This document shows, piece by piece, positions 38,788 to 46,461 of a DNA stretch of 64,000 bases (positions are counted from its first letter, which is position 1; the number at the start of each line of letters is the position of its first letter). The stretch is from Mycobacterium parmense (lineage in GTDB: Bacteria > Actinomycetota > Actinomycetes > Mycobacteriales > Mycobacteriaceae). The translations under genes and the position numbers were made by a program. The notes beneath the pieces are model-generated. The model was given only the letters and a program-made list of their open reading frames with translations, had not been told where the DNA came from and did no database searches. Location of the stretch: assembly GCF_010730575.1 (NCBI RefSeq), contig NZ_AP022614.1, positions 4,340,001-4,404,000 on the forward strand, in the 5' to 3' direction.

Positions 38788-39411
38788 TCAGCCGGCGATC
38801 AATCCCTTGGTCTTCGACGTCGCGGCTGCGTAGCGGTCCTGGACGTCCGCCCAGTTCACCACGTTCCAGAACGCCTTCGCGAAATCGACCTTGACGTTCT
38901 TGTACTGCAGGTAGAACGCGTGCTCCCACATGTCGAGCAGCAGCAGCGGGACGATGCCCAGCGGGAAGTTGGTCTGGTGGTCGTACACCTGGAAGATGAG
39001 CAGCTTGTTGCCCAGCGTGTCCCAACCCAGCGCGGCCCATCCCGATCCCTGAACGGTGGTGGCGGCCGCGTGGAACTGTCCCCGGAACTTGTCGAACGAC
39101 CCGAAGGCCTCGTCGATGGCCGCGGCGAGCTCACCGGTCGGCTTGTCGCCGCCGTCGGGGGAGAGGTTCTTCCACCAAATGGTGTGGTTCACGTGGCCGG
39201 CAAGGTTGAACGCCAGGTTCTTCTCGTAGAGCAGGACCGCGCCGAAGTCCTCTTTGGCCCGCAACTCCTCGAGCTTTTCCAGCGCGTCGTTCGCGCCCTT
39301 GACATAGGTGGCGTGGTGCTTGTCGTGGTGAAGTTCGTTGATCTGCCCGGAGATGTGCGGTTCCAGGGCTCCGTAGTCCCAGTCCAAGTCCGGCAGGGTG
39401 TATACAGCCAC
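38788..39411 (-). CDS. sodA: Superoxide dismutase (Fe/Mn type)
   Basis: SodA converts superoxide to oxygen and hydrogen peroxide and is abundant and exported in pathogenic mycobacteria, without a signal peptide. The 207-residue protein keeps all metal ligands: His in NELHHDKHH (about 28), His in NHTIWW (about 76), Asp and His in DMWEHAFY (about 160 and 164). It starts GTG (39411) after AAAGGA. The C-terminal half is nearly identical to M. tuberculosis SodA. It ends with a strong terminator. Confidence 0.97.
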   Translation of the reverse strand: MAVYTLPDLDWDYGALEPHISGQINELHHDKHHATYVKGANDALEKLEELRAKEDFGAVLLYEKNLAFNLAGHVNHTIWWKNLSPDGGDKPTGELAAAIDEAFGSFDKFRGQFHAAATTVQGSGWAALGWDTLGNKLLIFQVYDHQTNFPLGIVPLLLLDMWEHAFYLQYKNVKVDFAKAFWNVVNWADVQDRYAAATSKTKGLIAG

Positions 39412-39571
39412 AACATTCCTTTCGTCGATAATCGTCTCGGCTCATTCACGCGGGGCTGCCACGCGGCGGCCAGCCATAATCAACCCTGCTCCATGACCGC
39501 CCGCACCGCAAGAATGACCGCTCCGAACAGGTGCTTCGGGTACCCGTTTCGCGTGATTCCAAGACGGGAGA

Positions 39572-39727
39572 TCAGGACAAGACGATGAGCGCGAGAACCG
39601 CCAGCAGCACGAGAGCGATCAGGCCGGCCCGCAAGGCCGCGACGCTATAGCTGTGGTTCCAGGCGGGCGAGCCGGTATACGACTTCGAGGGTCCCGGCGA
39701 ACCCGGGCCGAACGAGTGCGTAGCCAT
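39572..39727 (-). CDS. Small single-pass membrane protein (51 residues)
   Basis: An ATG at 39727 with GAAAGG upstream opens a 51-residue frame. The first 28 residues are polar and rich in Gly, Ser and Pro (MATHSFGPGSPG...), then SVAALRAGLIALVLLAVLAL leads to one transmembrane helix ending IVLS. This order of soluble head and C-terminal anchor is orderly and the third codon positions are GC-rich, so I take it as a real gene. It is 160 bases upstream of sodA on the same strand. Function is unknown. Confidence 0.6.
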   Translation of the reverse strand: MATHSFGPGSPGPSKSYTGSPAWNHSYSVAALRAGLIALVLLAVLALIVLS

Positions 39728-40161
39728 CAGTTGCCTTTCACCCACACCCCCCCACCCCGCCTTGCAGTGAGGTGAGTCACAAACGACCTTACGTGACCGC
39801 GATCATAACGCTTTGCGGGCGCGATGGAAAACGACGCCCTGAACTGGGGTTCGGCGAGCCACATCAGCCGGGACTCCGGTGAGCCGGGGCGATGGTCGGC
39901 ATCCGCGGGGTTCGGCGGGCGGCCCAAATCCGGCGGCGAATTTCGCTCGGGGAGCGGTTGCGGGTGTCGATGGCAAAGCAATGCGGGCGAGACGTTATCC
40001 ACAGTCGCGCCCGGTAAGCCCTCAGAGGCTGTAGTTATGTGATCCTTACCCAACAACCGCATGTGGATAAACCTGTGGAAACTGTGGATAGCTGTGAGTG
40101 GCTAAAAATGTTGCGGGCTCGTCCCCGCGGCCCCCCGCCGTCGCGCCGCTAGTCTGGTCCG
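39728..40161. promoter_or_regulatory. Intergenic region with DnaA boxes
   Basis: These 434 bases lie between the small membrane protein and the DUF4328 gene, which are divergent. The right part (39995-40091) holds a cluster of DnaA-box-like sequences listed separately. The left part (39728-39830) is AT-richer and may hold the promoter of the small membrane protein. I found no coding frame with family likeness; one short open frame at 39824-40042 has no features of a real protein. Confidence 0.6.
39995..40091. promoter_or_regulatory. Cluster of four DnaA boxes
   Basis: TTATCCACA (39995-40003) and its exact reverse complement TGTGGATAA (40062-40070) are perfect consensus DnaA boxes. TGTGGAAAC (40074-40082) and TGTGGATAG (40083-40091) are near matches in the same orientation. 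The last three lie within 30 bases. DnaA boxes bind the replication initiator; clusters occur at oriC, at titration sites such as datA, and at DnaA-controlled promoters. No dnaA, dnaN or rpmH gene is near, so this is not the standard oriC. Confidence 0.72.
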
Positions 40162-41235
40162 GTGATCCAGGTGTGCTCCCAATGCGGCACTCGGTGGAAC
40201 GTTCGCGAGCGGCGGCGCGAATGGTGCCCACGCTGCCGCGGAGCGCTGATGGCGCCGTCCATGGATGTGGCGGACATGGCGGGCGTGTCGCCGGCCGGCC
40301 GGCCGTGGAGCACGGCCGGATCCGCGCCGCAGGCGAGGCCGCCCGGGTGGCAGCGCACGCCGCCGCGATTGCCGCCGGGCTACCGCTGGATCGCGGTGCG
40401 CCCGGGCGCCGCTCCGCCCGCCCGGCGTGGGCGCCGCTTCCGCGGGCCCACGCCGCGCTACGCGGTGATGCCGCGCTGGGGCCTGTCCGACCGCGTCGAA
40501 CCGTCATCGACGCCGTCCGGAACACCCGCGCGCCGGGGACCGTCGGCCGACCTCGTCCGCACCATCCTGTTTCTGACCACGTTGGTGCTCGGGATCGTCG
40601 CGCTCGTCTACGCCGTCCGGTACGCGCTGTTGGTCGTCAACCGCAATTCGTTACTGAACTCGGTCGTCGCCATCGCCGCAACCTGGCTCGGCGTGCTGGC
40701 CGGCGTGGTCGCGATCGGGGCCGTCACCGCCTGCGCCGTCGTCCTGATCAGATGGCTGATCGCGCGGCGGGCCGCCGTGTTCTCCCAGCACGGGCTGCCC
40801 GAGCCGCGCTCCGTGCGGGCGTTGTGGGCCGGTTGCCTGGTGCCGCTGGCCAACCTGTTGTGGGCGCCCGTGTTCGTCATCGAGTTGGCGACGGTGGAGG
40901 AGCACTACGAGCGGATCCGCAAACCGATCGCGCACTGGTGGGTCGCGTGGGTCTGCAGCTATGCGGTGTCGATCTTCGCCATGTTCACCAGCTTCGCCAC
41001 GGATGCACAGGGCATCGCCAACAACACCGTCGCGATGGTCTTCGCCTACCTGCTCGCGGCCGTCACGGTGGCTGCGGTCGCCAGGGTCTTCGAAGGGTTC
41101 GAGCGCAAACCGGTCGAACGGCCGGCACACCGCTGGGTGGTCGTCGGCGCGGATGACACGCCGGACGCGGACGCGACCGCGCCGCACGCTTCGGCCGCCC
41201 CGGTTGAGTTGGAGGGCCGGGAACCGGCAGCATAG
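40162..41235 (+). CDS. DUF4328 membrane protein with N-terminal zinc ribbon (Rv3843c-like)
   Basis: The 357-residue protein starts (GTG) with a zinc ribbon, CSQC...CPRC (residues 5-26), then a Pro/Arg-rich linker to about residue 125, and four to six transmembrane helices (about 132-152, 165-195, 225-250, 265-285, 290-310) of the DUF4328 type. The end is acidic/Ala-rich. M. tuberculosis Rv3843c has the same head and position next to glpQ1. Function is unknown; the zinc ribbon suggests a protein or nucleic-acid contact on the cytosolic side. Confidence 0.8.
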   Translation: MIQVCSQCGTRWNVRERRREWCPRCRGALMAPSMDVADMAGVSPAGRPWSTAGSAPQARPPGWQRTPPRLPPGYRWIAVRPGAAPPARRGRRFRGPTPRYAVMPRWGLSDRVEPSSTPSGTPARRGPSADLVRTILFLTTLVLGIVALVYAVRYALLVVNRNSLLNSVVAIAATWLGVLAGVVAIGAVTACAVVLIRWLIARRAAVFSQHGLPEPRSVRALWAGCLVPLANLLWAPVFVIELATVEEHYERIRKPIAHWWVAWVCSYAVSIFAMFTSFATDAQGIANNTVAMVFAYLLAAVTVAAVARVFEGFERKPVERPAHRWVVVGADDTPDADATAPHASAAPVELEGREPAA

Positions 41236-41240
41236 GGGAT

Positions 41241-42065
41241 ATGACGTGGGCCGACGATGTGCTCGCCGGGCATCCCTTTGTCGTTGCCCACCGCGGCGCC
41301 TCGGCCGCGCGGCCCGAACACACGCTCGCCGCCTATGACCTCGCCCTCAAAGAGGGCGCCGACGGCGTCGAATGCGACGTCCGCCTGACCCGTGACGGCC
41401 ACCTGGTCTGCGTGCACGACCGCCGGCTGGACCGGACCTCGACCGGCGCCGGCCTGGTCAGCACCATGACGCTCGCACAACTGCGCGAGCTGGAATACGG
41501 GGCGTGGCACGACAGTTGGCGCGCCGACGGCACCCACGGCGACACCAGCCTGCTGACGCTCGACGACCTGGTCACGCTGGTCCTCGACTGGAACCGGCCG
41601 GTGAAGCTGTTCATCGAGACGAAGCATCCCGTGCGGTACGGCTCCCTGGTGGAAACCAAACTTCTGGCGCTGCTGCACCGCTACGGCATCGCCTCGCCCG
41701 CCTCTGCCGACCGGTCGCGCGCGGTGGTGATGTCGTTCTCGGCCGCCGCCGTCTGGCGAATCCGGCGAGCCGCCCCGATGCTGCCGACGGTGCTGCTCGG
41801 CAAGACGGCCCGCTATCTGACCAGCGGCGCGGCCACGGCGATCGGCGCCACGGCCGTCGGCCCGTCGCTGGCGACGCTGAAGGAATACCCGCAGCTGGCC
41901 GACCGCTCCATAGCCCAGGGCAGGGCGGTCTATTGCTGGAACGTCGACGAGTACGAGGACCTCGACTTCTGCCGGGATGTCGGGGTGGCCTGGCTGGCCA
42001 CCCACCACCCGGGTCGCACCAAGGCGTACCTGCAGAACGGGCGCGCCGGCGAAGGCCACGGCTGA
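41241..42065 (+). CDS. glpQ1: Glycerophosphodiester phosphodiesterase GlpQ1
   Basis: GlpQ hydrolyses glycerophosphodiesters from deacylated phospholipids to glycerol-3-phosphate and an alcohol. The 274-residue TIM-barrel protein shows the catalytic HRG (VAHRGASAARPEHT, about 15-28), the metal ligands in EGADGVECDV and the second catalytic His in VCVHDRRLDRTS, plus ETKHP. It has no signal peptide, so it should be cytosolic. It starts five bases after the DUF4328 gene stop, so the two are co-transcribed. Confidence 0.93.
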   Translation: MTWADDVLAGHPFVVAHRGASAARPEHTLAAYDLALKEGADGVECDVRLTRDGHLVCVHDRRLDRTSTGAGLVSTMTLAQLRELEYGAWHDSWRADGTHGDTSLLTLDDLVTLVLDWNRPVKLFIETKHPVRYGSLVETKLLALLHRYGIASPASADRSRAVVMSFSAAAVWRIRRAAPMLPTVLLGKTARYLTSGAATAIGATAVGPSLATLKEYPQLADRSIAQGRAVYCWNVDEYEDLDFCRDVGVAWLATHHPGRTKAYLQNGRAGEGHG

Positions 42066-42070
42066 CGCGT

Positions 42071-43252
42071 TCAACCCGGCGAGGCCGGCACGGGCGCATC
42101 GGATGCCAGGGCGTCGAACAACCGGCGGGCCTCGTCGTGCTGCCACACCACCACCGACCCGGCGTCGCCGCTGGTGAATTCCCCGATCGGCACGGTCATG
42201 GCGACGGTGGATCCGTGCAGCGCCCGGAAAAGCAGCGCCAGGTCCCAGACGTGGCAGCCCAGGTCGACGGTCAGGGCGTCGGCGACCGCGCGCGGCACCG
42301 AGTACCAGCGCCACGGGTTGCGCCACACCGCGGGGTCGGCGGCGCGGCGCAGCAGCGCGGACAGGAACAGCCGCTGGTTGACCATCCGGTCCAGGTCGGC
42401 CCGCGGTGTGTCCCGCGACCTCACGTAGCCGAGCGCGCTGCGGCCGTCCAGGGTCTGGCAACCGGCCGGCAGGTCGATGCCGGCCAGCGGGTCGTCGATG
42501 GGTTCGGCGGGGCACATGGTCACGCCGCCGAGCGCGTCGACCAGCCCGGCGAATCCGCCGAACCCGATCTCGGCGTAATGGTCGAGCCGCAGCCCGGTGG
42601 CCTGCTCGACGGTTTGGGTGAGCAACTGCGCACCCCCGATCGCGAACGCGGCGTTGATCTTGTCCCGACCGTGCCCGGGGATGGGCACGTAGGAGTCACG
42701 GGGCAGGGACACCACGCTCGCGGGGTTGTCGGACCAGGGCTGCGGCACGTGCACCACGACGATGGTGTCGGTGCGACTGCTGCCGATGTCGCCTCCTGTG
42801 GCCAGCTCCTGCTGTTGCTCGGCGGTCAGGCCTTCGCGGCTGTCCGAGCCGACGAGCAGCCAGTTCGTGCCGCGGCCGGGTGCCGGCCGGTCGGGATAGC
42901 CGGTCAGGGCCTGCTCGCGGTGCAGACGCCCGTCGAACCAGACGGCCCCGCCGACGATGCCGGCGCCGGCGAGCAGCGAGCCGATCAGCAGGCCGGCCGC
43001 CGCGATCCGTCCCCACCGGCGCTTGCGGCGGGCCTTCGGCGCGGGGGGACGTGGCGGCGCGAGGGCACGAGGCGGCGCGGGGGGACGTGGTCGCGGCGCG
43101 GGCGCCGGGGACGGCCGGGCCGGCGGAATGGTCCGATCGTGCGGCGCCGCCCCTGGCCTACGGCCGATCACCTGCGACGGCTCGAGGGGTGTGACGGCCG
43201 GCGGGGCCGGGCGCCGTGGCCGTCGCCCCTGCGGTGTGCGGTCGCCGTTCAC
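42071..43252 (-). CDS. LytR-CpsA-Psr (LCP) family cell-wall ligase-like protein
   Basis: LCP proteins attach wall polymers (arabinogalactan in mycobacteria) to peptidoglycan at the outer face of the membrane. The 393-residue protein has a Pro/Arg-rich cytosolic part (1-80), one transmembrane helix (about 85-107), and the LCP domain with LLVGSDSREGL, SRTDTIVVVHVP, SLPRDSYVPIPG and GRDKINAAFAIGG, LGYVRSRDTPRADLDRMVNQ. The key Asp and Arg of the family are present. There is no C-terminal LytR_C domain. It is convergent with glpQ1; the bfrB gene found beside glpQ1 in M. tuberculosis is missing. Confidence 0.88.
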   Translation of the reverse strand: MNGDRTPQGRRPRRPAPPAVTPLEPSQVIGRRPGAAPHDRTIPPARPSPAPAPRPRPPAPPRALAPPRPPAPKARRKRRWGRIAAAGLLIGSLLAGAGIVGGAVWFDGRLHREQALTGYPDRPAPGRGTNWLLVGSDSREGLTAEQQQELATGGDIGSSRTDTIVVVHVPQPWSDNPASVVSLPRDSYVPIPGHGRDKINAAFAIGGAQLLTQTVEQATGLRLDHYAEIGFGGFAGLVDALGGVTMCPAEPIDDPLAGIDLPAGCQTLDGRSALGYVRSRDTPRADLDRMVNQRLFLSALLRRAADPAVWRNPWRWYSVPRAVADALTVDLGCHVWDLALLFRALHGSTVAMTVPIGEFTSGDAGSVVVWQHDEARRLFDALASDAPVPASPG

Positions 43253-43285
43253 CGGCCATAACTTAGGGCAGTGGCTGGCGGCGGG

Positions 43286-44107
43286 CTAGCGACGGGCGCG
43301 CAGGCCGTTGACGAACGGGCACCCCATCAGCACGCGGATGGCCTGCCGCAGACTCGTCATGTCGTCGACCGGGCGGTGGAAGGGCAGCCGGACGTCGTGG
43401 TCGCCCTCATGGCGTTCGATGCGGAACCGCATGCCGTAACGGTCGAGCCCCAGGAGGCGGACCCGACCGCGCCGCACTCCCGCCGGGAGCCTCGACGCGA
43501 GCCGGGTGACGACGTCGTTGTGCGCGCTGTCCAGATGCCGCAGCAGGTCGGACTCGACCTCGCAGAACGGGTCGGGCCGGGCCGCCAGCAGCTCGGCGAC
43601 GGTCACCGGCTCGGCACCGACGGCGTCGGTGACCACCACCGAAGCGATCTCGAGCCGCAGCAGCGCATACCGGTCCCCGGTCGGATCGGTGGGGTCGGGC
43701 GGCGCCGACCTGGGCGTCACGACCTGCAGCAGAACCGGATTGGGATCGGCGCAGGCGATGAGGTCGAGCGTCGCGGTCACCGCCTCCGGCGGGACCTGCC
43801 GTAGCTGCCCACGCACCCACACCAGCGAGCGGACCGGCTCGCGCACGGGAAGCGGGGCGTAGTCGATGAGCTCGAGAAGGGCCTGGGTGCCGCAGAGTGG
43901 GTGGCGGGCCAAACGCTCGCCGTCGGCGGGGACCGCGACGGCGAAGGATCCGTCGGGCAGCAGGTGATGCAGGGGGACACAGATCGCCGCCGCGCCGCCG
44001 GACGCCATCACGTCCCGGGGCTCGACGGCCAGCAGCGCACCGCCGGCGCGAGCGCAGGCGCTGCGAATGCGTTCTGCGGTCGTCGGGGCGGGGCAGGTCA
44101 GCGTCAT
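43286..44107 (-). CDS. Iron-regulated DUF2470-type protein (Rv3839-like)
   Basis: The 273-residue protein has an N-terminal split-barrel-like part (DGSFAVAVPADGERLARHPLCGT) and a C-terminal DUF2470-like domain (AHNDVVTRLASRL, LLGLDRYGMRFRI), found in heme-utilising and pyridoxamine-oxidase-like proteins. M. tuberculosis Rv3839 has this place and is IdeR-repressed. An IdeR box lies 17 bases before the ATG. A role in iron or heme handling is likely, with the reaction unknown. Confidence 0.82.
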   Translation of the reverse strand: MTLTCPAPTTAERIRSACARAGGALLAVEPRDVMASGGAAAICVPLHHLLPDGSFAVAVPADGERLARHPLCGTQALLELIDYAPLPVREPVRSLVWVRGQLRQVPPEAVTATLDLIACADPNPVLLQVVTPRSAPPDPTDPTGDRYALLRLEIASVVVTDAVGAEPVTVAELLAARPDPFCEVESDLLRHLDSAHNDVVTRLASRLPAGVRRGRVRLLGLDRYGMRFRIERHEGDHDVRLPFHRPVDDMTSLRQAIRVLMGCPFVNGLRARR

Positions 44108-44123
44108 AACGTCCTCCGGAAAA

Positions 44124-44142
44124 TTAGGTAAGGCTAAGTTAA
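44124..44142 (-). promoter_or_regulatory. IdeR iron box
   Basis: TTAGGTAAGGCTAAGTTAA matches the mycobacterial iron box TTAGGTTAGGCTAACCTAA at 16 of 19 positions. It lies 17 bases upstream of the Rv3839-like start, a position that would block transcription when IdeR is iron-loaded. Low iron should therefore induce the gene. Confidence 0.9.
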
Positions 44143-44203
44143 CTCACCGCTGGGCGTCGCCGCAAGGCCCGACGCGTCGCCGCACGCCGTTAGGGTTGGG
44201 GGC

Positions 44204-45145
44204 GTGGTCCGCATCGCTTACCTCGGCCCGGAGGGAACGTTCACCGAGGCGGCGCTGCTGCAGATCACCGCCGCCGGCCTGGTGCCCGGACCGCCGGCCG
44301 ACGGGCTGCAGCGGTTGCCGATCGACAGCACCCCGGCGGCGCTGGCCGCCGTCCGTGACGGCGCCGCCGACTACGCCTGCGTACCGATAGAGAACTCCAT
44401 CGACGGTTCGGTGACGCCCACGCTGGACAGCCTGGCGGGCGGTTCGCCGTTGCAGGTGTACGCCGAGACCACGCTGGACGTGGCGTTCAGCATCGCGGTG
44501 AAGACCGGCCGGAGCGTCGCCGACGTGCGCAGCCTGGCGGCCTTCCCCGTGGCCGCAGCGCAGGTGCGGCAGTGGCTGGCCGCCCACCTGCCCGGCGCCG
44601 AACTGCGTCCCGCCTACTCCAACGCCGACGCGGCGCGGCAGGTCGCCGAGGGCCTGGCCGACGCCGCCGTCACCTCGCCGCTGGCCACCAGCCGCTACGG
44701 GCTGGCGGCCCTGGCCGACGGGGTCGTCGACGAAGCCAACGCCCGCACCCGCTTCCTGCTGATCGGGCCGCCGGGGCCGCCGCCCGCGCGGACCGGGGCC
44801 GACCGGACGTCGGTGGTGCTGCGCATCGACAACCGGCCCGGCGCGCTGCTGGCCGCGCTCGCCGAATTCGGTATCCGCGGCATCGACTTGACCCGCATCG
44901 AATCGCGGCCGACCAGAACGGGACTCGGCACCTACCTGTTCTTCGCCGACTGCGTCGGCCACCTCGACGACGACGCCGTCGCCGAGGCACTCAAAGCGCT
45001 GCACCGGCGTTGTGCCGATGTGCGATATCTGGGGTCATGGCCGACGGGCGCGCCCGCCGGTGTGCCGCCACCGCCATCCGAGGAGGCGACCCACTGGGTG
45101 GAGCGGCTGCGGACGGGCAAGCCCGAGTGGGGGCCCGCGACATGA
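44204..45145 (+). CDS. pheA: Prephenate dehydratase
   Basis: PheA turns prephenate to phenylpyruvate, the last committed step to phenylalanine. The 313-residue protein has the catalytic prephenate dehydratase domain (1-185; AYLGPEGTFTEAAL, VPIENSIDGSV with the conserved Asn-Ser, VTSPLATSRYGL carrying the key Thr/Ser) and a C-terminal ACT domain (about 203-280; DNRPGALLAALAEFGIRGIDLTRIESRP) for feedback control by Phe. Start is GTG 44204. Its stop overlaps the gpm2 start as ATGA, as in M. tuberculosis. Confidence 0.95.
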   Translation: MVRIAYLGPEGTFTEAALLQITAAGLVPGPPADGLQRLPIDSTPAALAAVRDGAADYACVPIENSIDGSVTPTLDSLAGGSPLQVYAETTLDVAFSIAVKTGRSVADVRSLAAFPVAAAQVRQWLAAHLPGAELRPAYSNADAARQVAEGLADAAVTSPLATSRYGLAALADGVVDEANARTRFLLIGPPGPPPARTGADRTSVVLRIDNRPGALLAALAEFGIRGIDLTRIESRPTRTGLGTYLFFADCVGHLDDDAVAEALKALHRRCADVRYLGSWPTGAPAGVPPPPSEEATHWVERLRTGKPEWGPAT

Positions 45146-45828
45146 GCGGGCGTCTCGTGCTGGTCCGACACGGCCAGTCGCACGGCAACGTCGAACGCCG
45201 GCTGGACACCCGCCCGCCCGGCGCGGAGCTGACGACGCTGGGCCGCGACCAGGCCCGGGAGTTCGCCCGCGCGGCGGGCCGGCCGGCGATGCTCGCGCAC
45301 TCGGTGGCCACCCGCGCGTCCCAGACGGCCGCCGTCATCGGCGGTGAGTTCGGGATGTCCGCCGTGGCGGTCACCGGCATCCACGAGGTGCAGGTCGGCG
45401 CGCTGGAGGGCCGCAACGACGACGAGGCGATCGCGGAGTTCAACGCGATCTACCAGCGATGGCATCACGGGGAGCTCGACGTGCCGCTCCCGGGCGGGGA
45501 GTCCGGCGACGACCTGCTGGACCGCTACGTGCCCGCCCTGACCGACCTGCGCATGCGCTACCTGGACGACGACGACTGGAATGGAGACATCGTCGTCGTC
45601 AGCCACGGTGCGGCGATCCGGCTGGCGGCCGCGGTGCTGGCGGGTGTCGACGGGAACTTCGCGCTCGACCACCACCTGGACAATGCCGAATCGGTGGCGC
45701 TGAGCCCGATCACGGACGGTCGGTGGAGCTGCGTGCGCTGGGGTTCGCTGACGCCGCCCTTCTTCCCGGCGGCCGAGGCGACGCCGGTCGCGGACGCGGT
45801 GCGGTCCAGCACCGATCCGATGGGCTGA
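45142..45828 (+). CDS. gpm2: Phosphoglycerate-mutase-family phosphatase Gpm2
   Basis: The 228-residue histidine phosphatase shows RHGQSHGN (catalytic His in LVRHGQ, about residue 9) and the second His in VVSHGAAIRL. The Glu in EVQVGALEGRND matches the proton donor position. Proteins of this group are usually broad phosphatases rather than true glycolytic mutases, so the gene name is a family label. It is translationally coupled to pheA. Confidence 0.88.
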   Translation: MSGRLVLVRHGQSHGNVERRLDTRPPGAELTTLGRDQAREFARAAGRPAMLAHSVATRASQTAAVIGGEFGMSAVAVTGIHEVQVGALEGRNDDEAIAEFNAIYQRWHHGELDVPLPGGESGDDLLDRYVPALTDLRMRYLDDDDWNGDIVVVSHGAAIRLAAAVLAGVDGNFALDHHLDNAESVALSPITDGRWSCVRWGSLTPPFFPAAEATPVADAVRSSTDPMG

Positions 45829-45836
45829 CGCCCGGG

Positions 45837-46040
45837 TCAGACCGCGACCGCGATCGATTCGGCGCAGTCGCAGCCGACGGCGCCGCAGTCGATGACGAAG
45901 GCGTGCGGCAGCAGCTCGGGGCTGAAGCAGTCCGGCTCGGTGCACTCCGACCGGCCCCAGGACCGGCCCAGCGAGTGGCGAATGATGGTGCCGTGACAGT
46001 GATCTAGGCCTGCCCGACAGTCGCGGCATTCAAGGCTCAT
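45837..46040 (-). CDS. Small Cys-rich protein, possible metal binder
   Basis: The 67-residue protein has eight Cys, including CRDC, CTEPDC and CDC, with His in LDHCHGT. The pattern suggests zinc or Fe-S binding. It has no signal peptide. It lies eight bases from the gpm2 stop, convergent with it, and upstream of nothing on its own strand in close reach. I do not recognise a named family. The orderly Cys spacing and codon bias make a real gene likely. Confidence 0.6.
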   Translation of the reverse strand: MSLECRDCRAGLDHCHGTIIRHSLGRSWGRSECTEPDCFSPELLPHAFVIDCGAVGCDCAESIAVAV

Positions 46041-46106
46041 ACGGCGTTCATAGCACCGCGGCGCGACAAATTCGTGCTGCCGCGCCGGGAGGGTCTGCCG
46101 GCGTCT

Positions 46107-46457
46107 TCAGGCCCAGCCCAACTGCGTGAGCCGGTCGTCGTCGATGCCGAAATGGTGAGCGATTTCGTGGATCACCGTGACGGCCACCTCGTCGACGACG
46201 TCGTCATCGGACTCGCAGACGTCCAGCAGCGCCTCGCGGTAGATGGTGATGGCGTCCGGCAGGGATCCGGCGTAGTCGGAGTCGCGCTCGGTCAGCGCCA
46301 CTCCTTCGTAGAGCCCGAGCAGTTCGGGATCGTCGGGGTGGCGGTCGTCGACCAGCACCACGACGTTGTCCATCGCGGCCGCCAGCTCGGGCGGGATCAG
46401 GTCCAGGGCATCGGCGACCAACTCGTCGAAACGCTGCGGATCCATCCGCACGGACAC
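46107..46457 (-). CDS. Metallopeptidase-like zincin (Rv3836-like)
   Basis: The 116-residue protein carries the zinc motif HExxH in VTVIHEIAHHFGIDDDRL (about 97-106), the third-ligand region following closely, and the start VSVRMDPQRFDELVADALDLIPPEL. This is the small 'minimal metallopeptidase' (DUF1025) family found beside wall genes in actinobacteria. No substrate is known. GTG 46457 is chosen since it follows the upstream gene's stop (46462); ATG 46445 is an alternative. Confidence 0.83.
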   Translation of the reverse strand: MSVRMDPQRFDELVADALDLIPPELAAAMDNVVVLVDDRHPDDPELLGLYEGVALTERDSDYAGSLPDAITIYREALLDVCESDDDVVDEVAVTVIHEIAHHFGIDDDRLTQLGWA

Positions 46458-46461
46458 GCGG

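Noticed and set aside
39995..40091. The main chromosomal origin oriC
   Set aside because: The DnaA boxes are convincing, but dnaA, dnaN, rpmH, gyrB or other origin-linked genes are absent from the neighbourhood.
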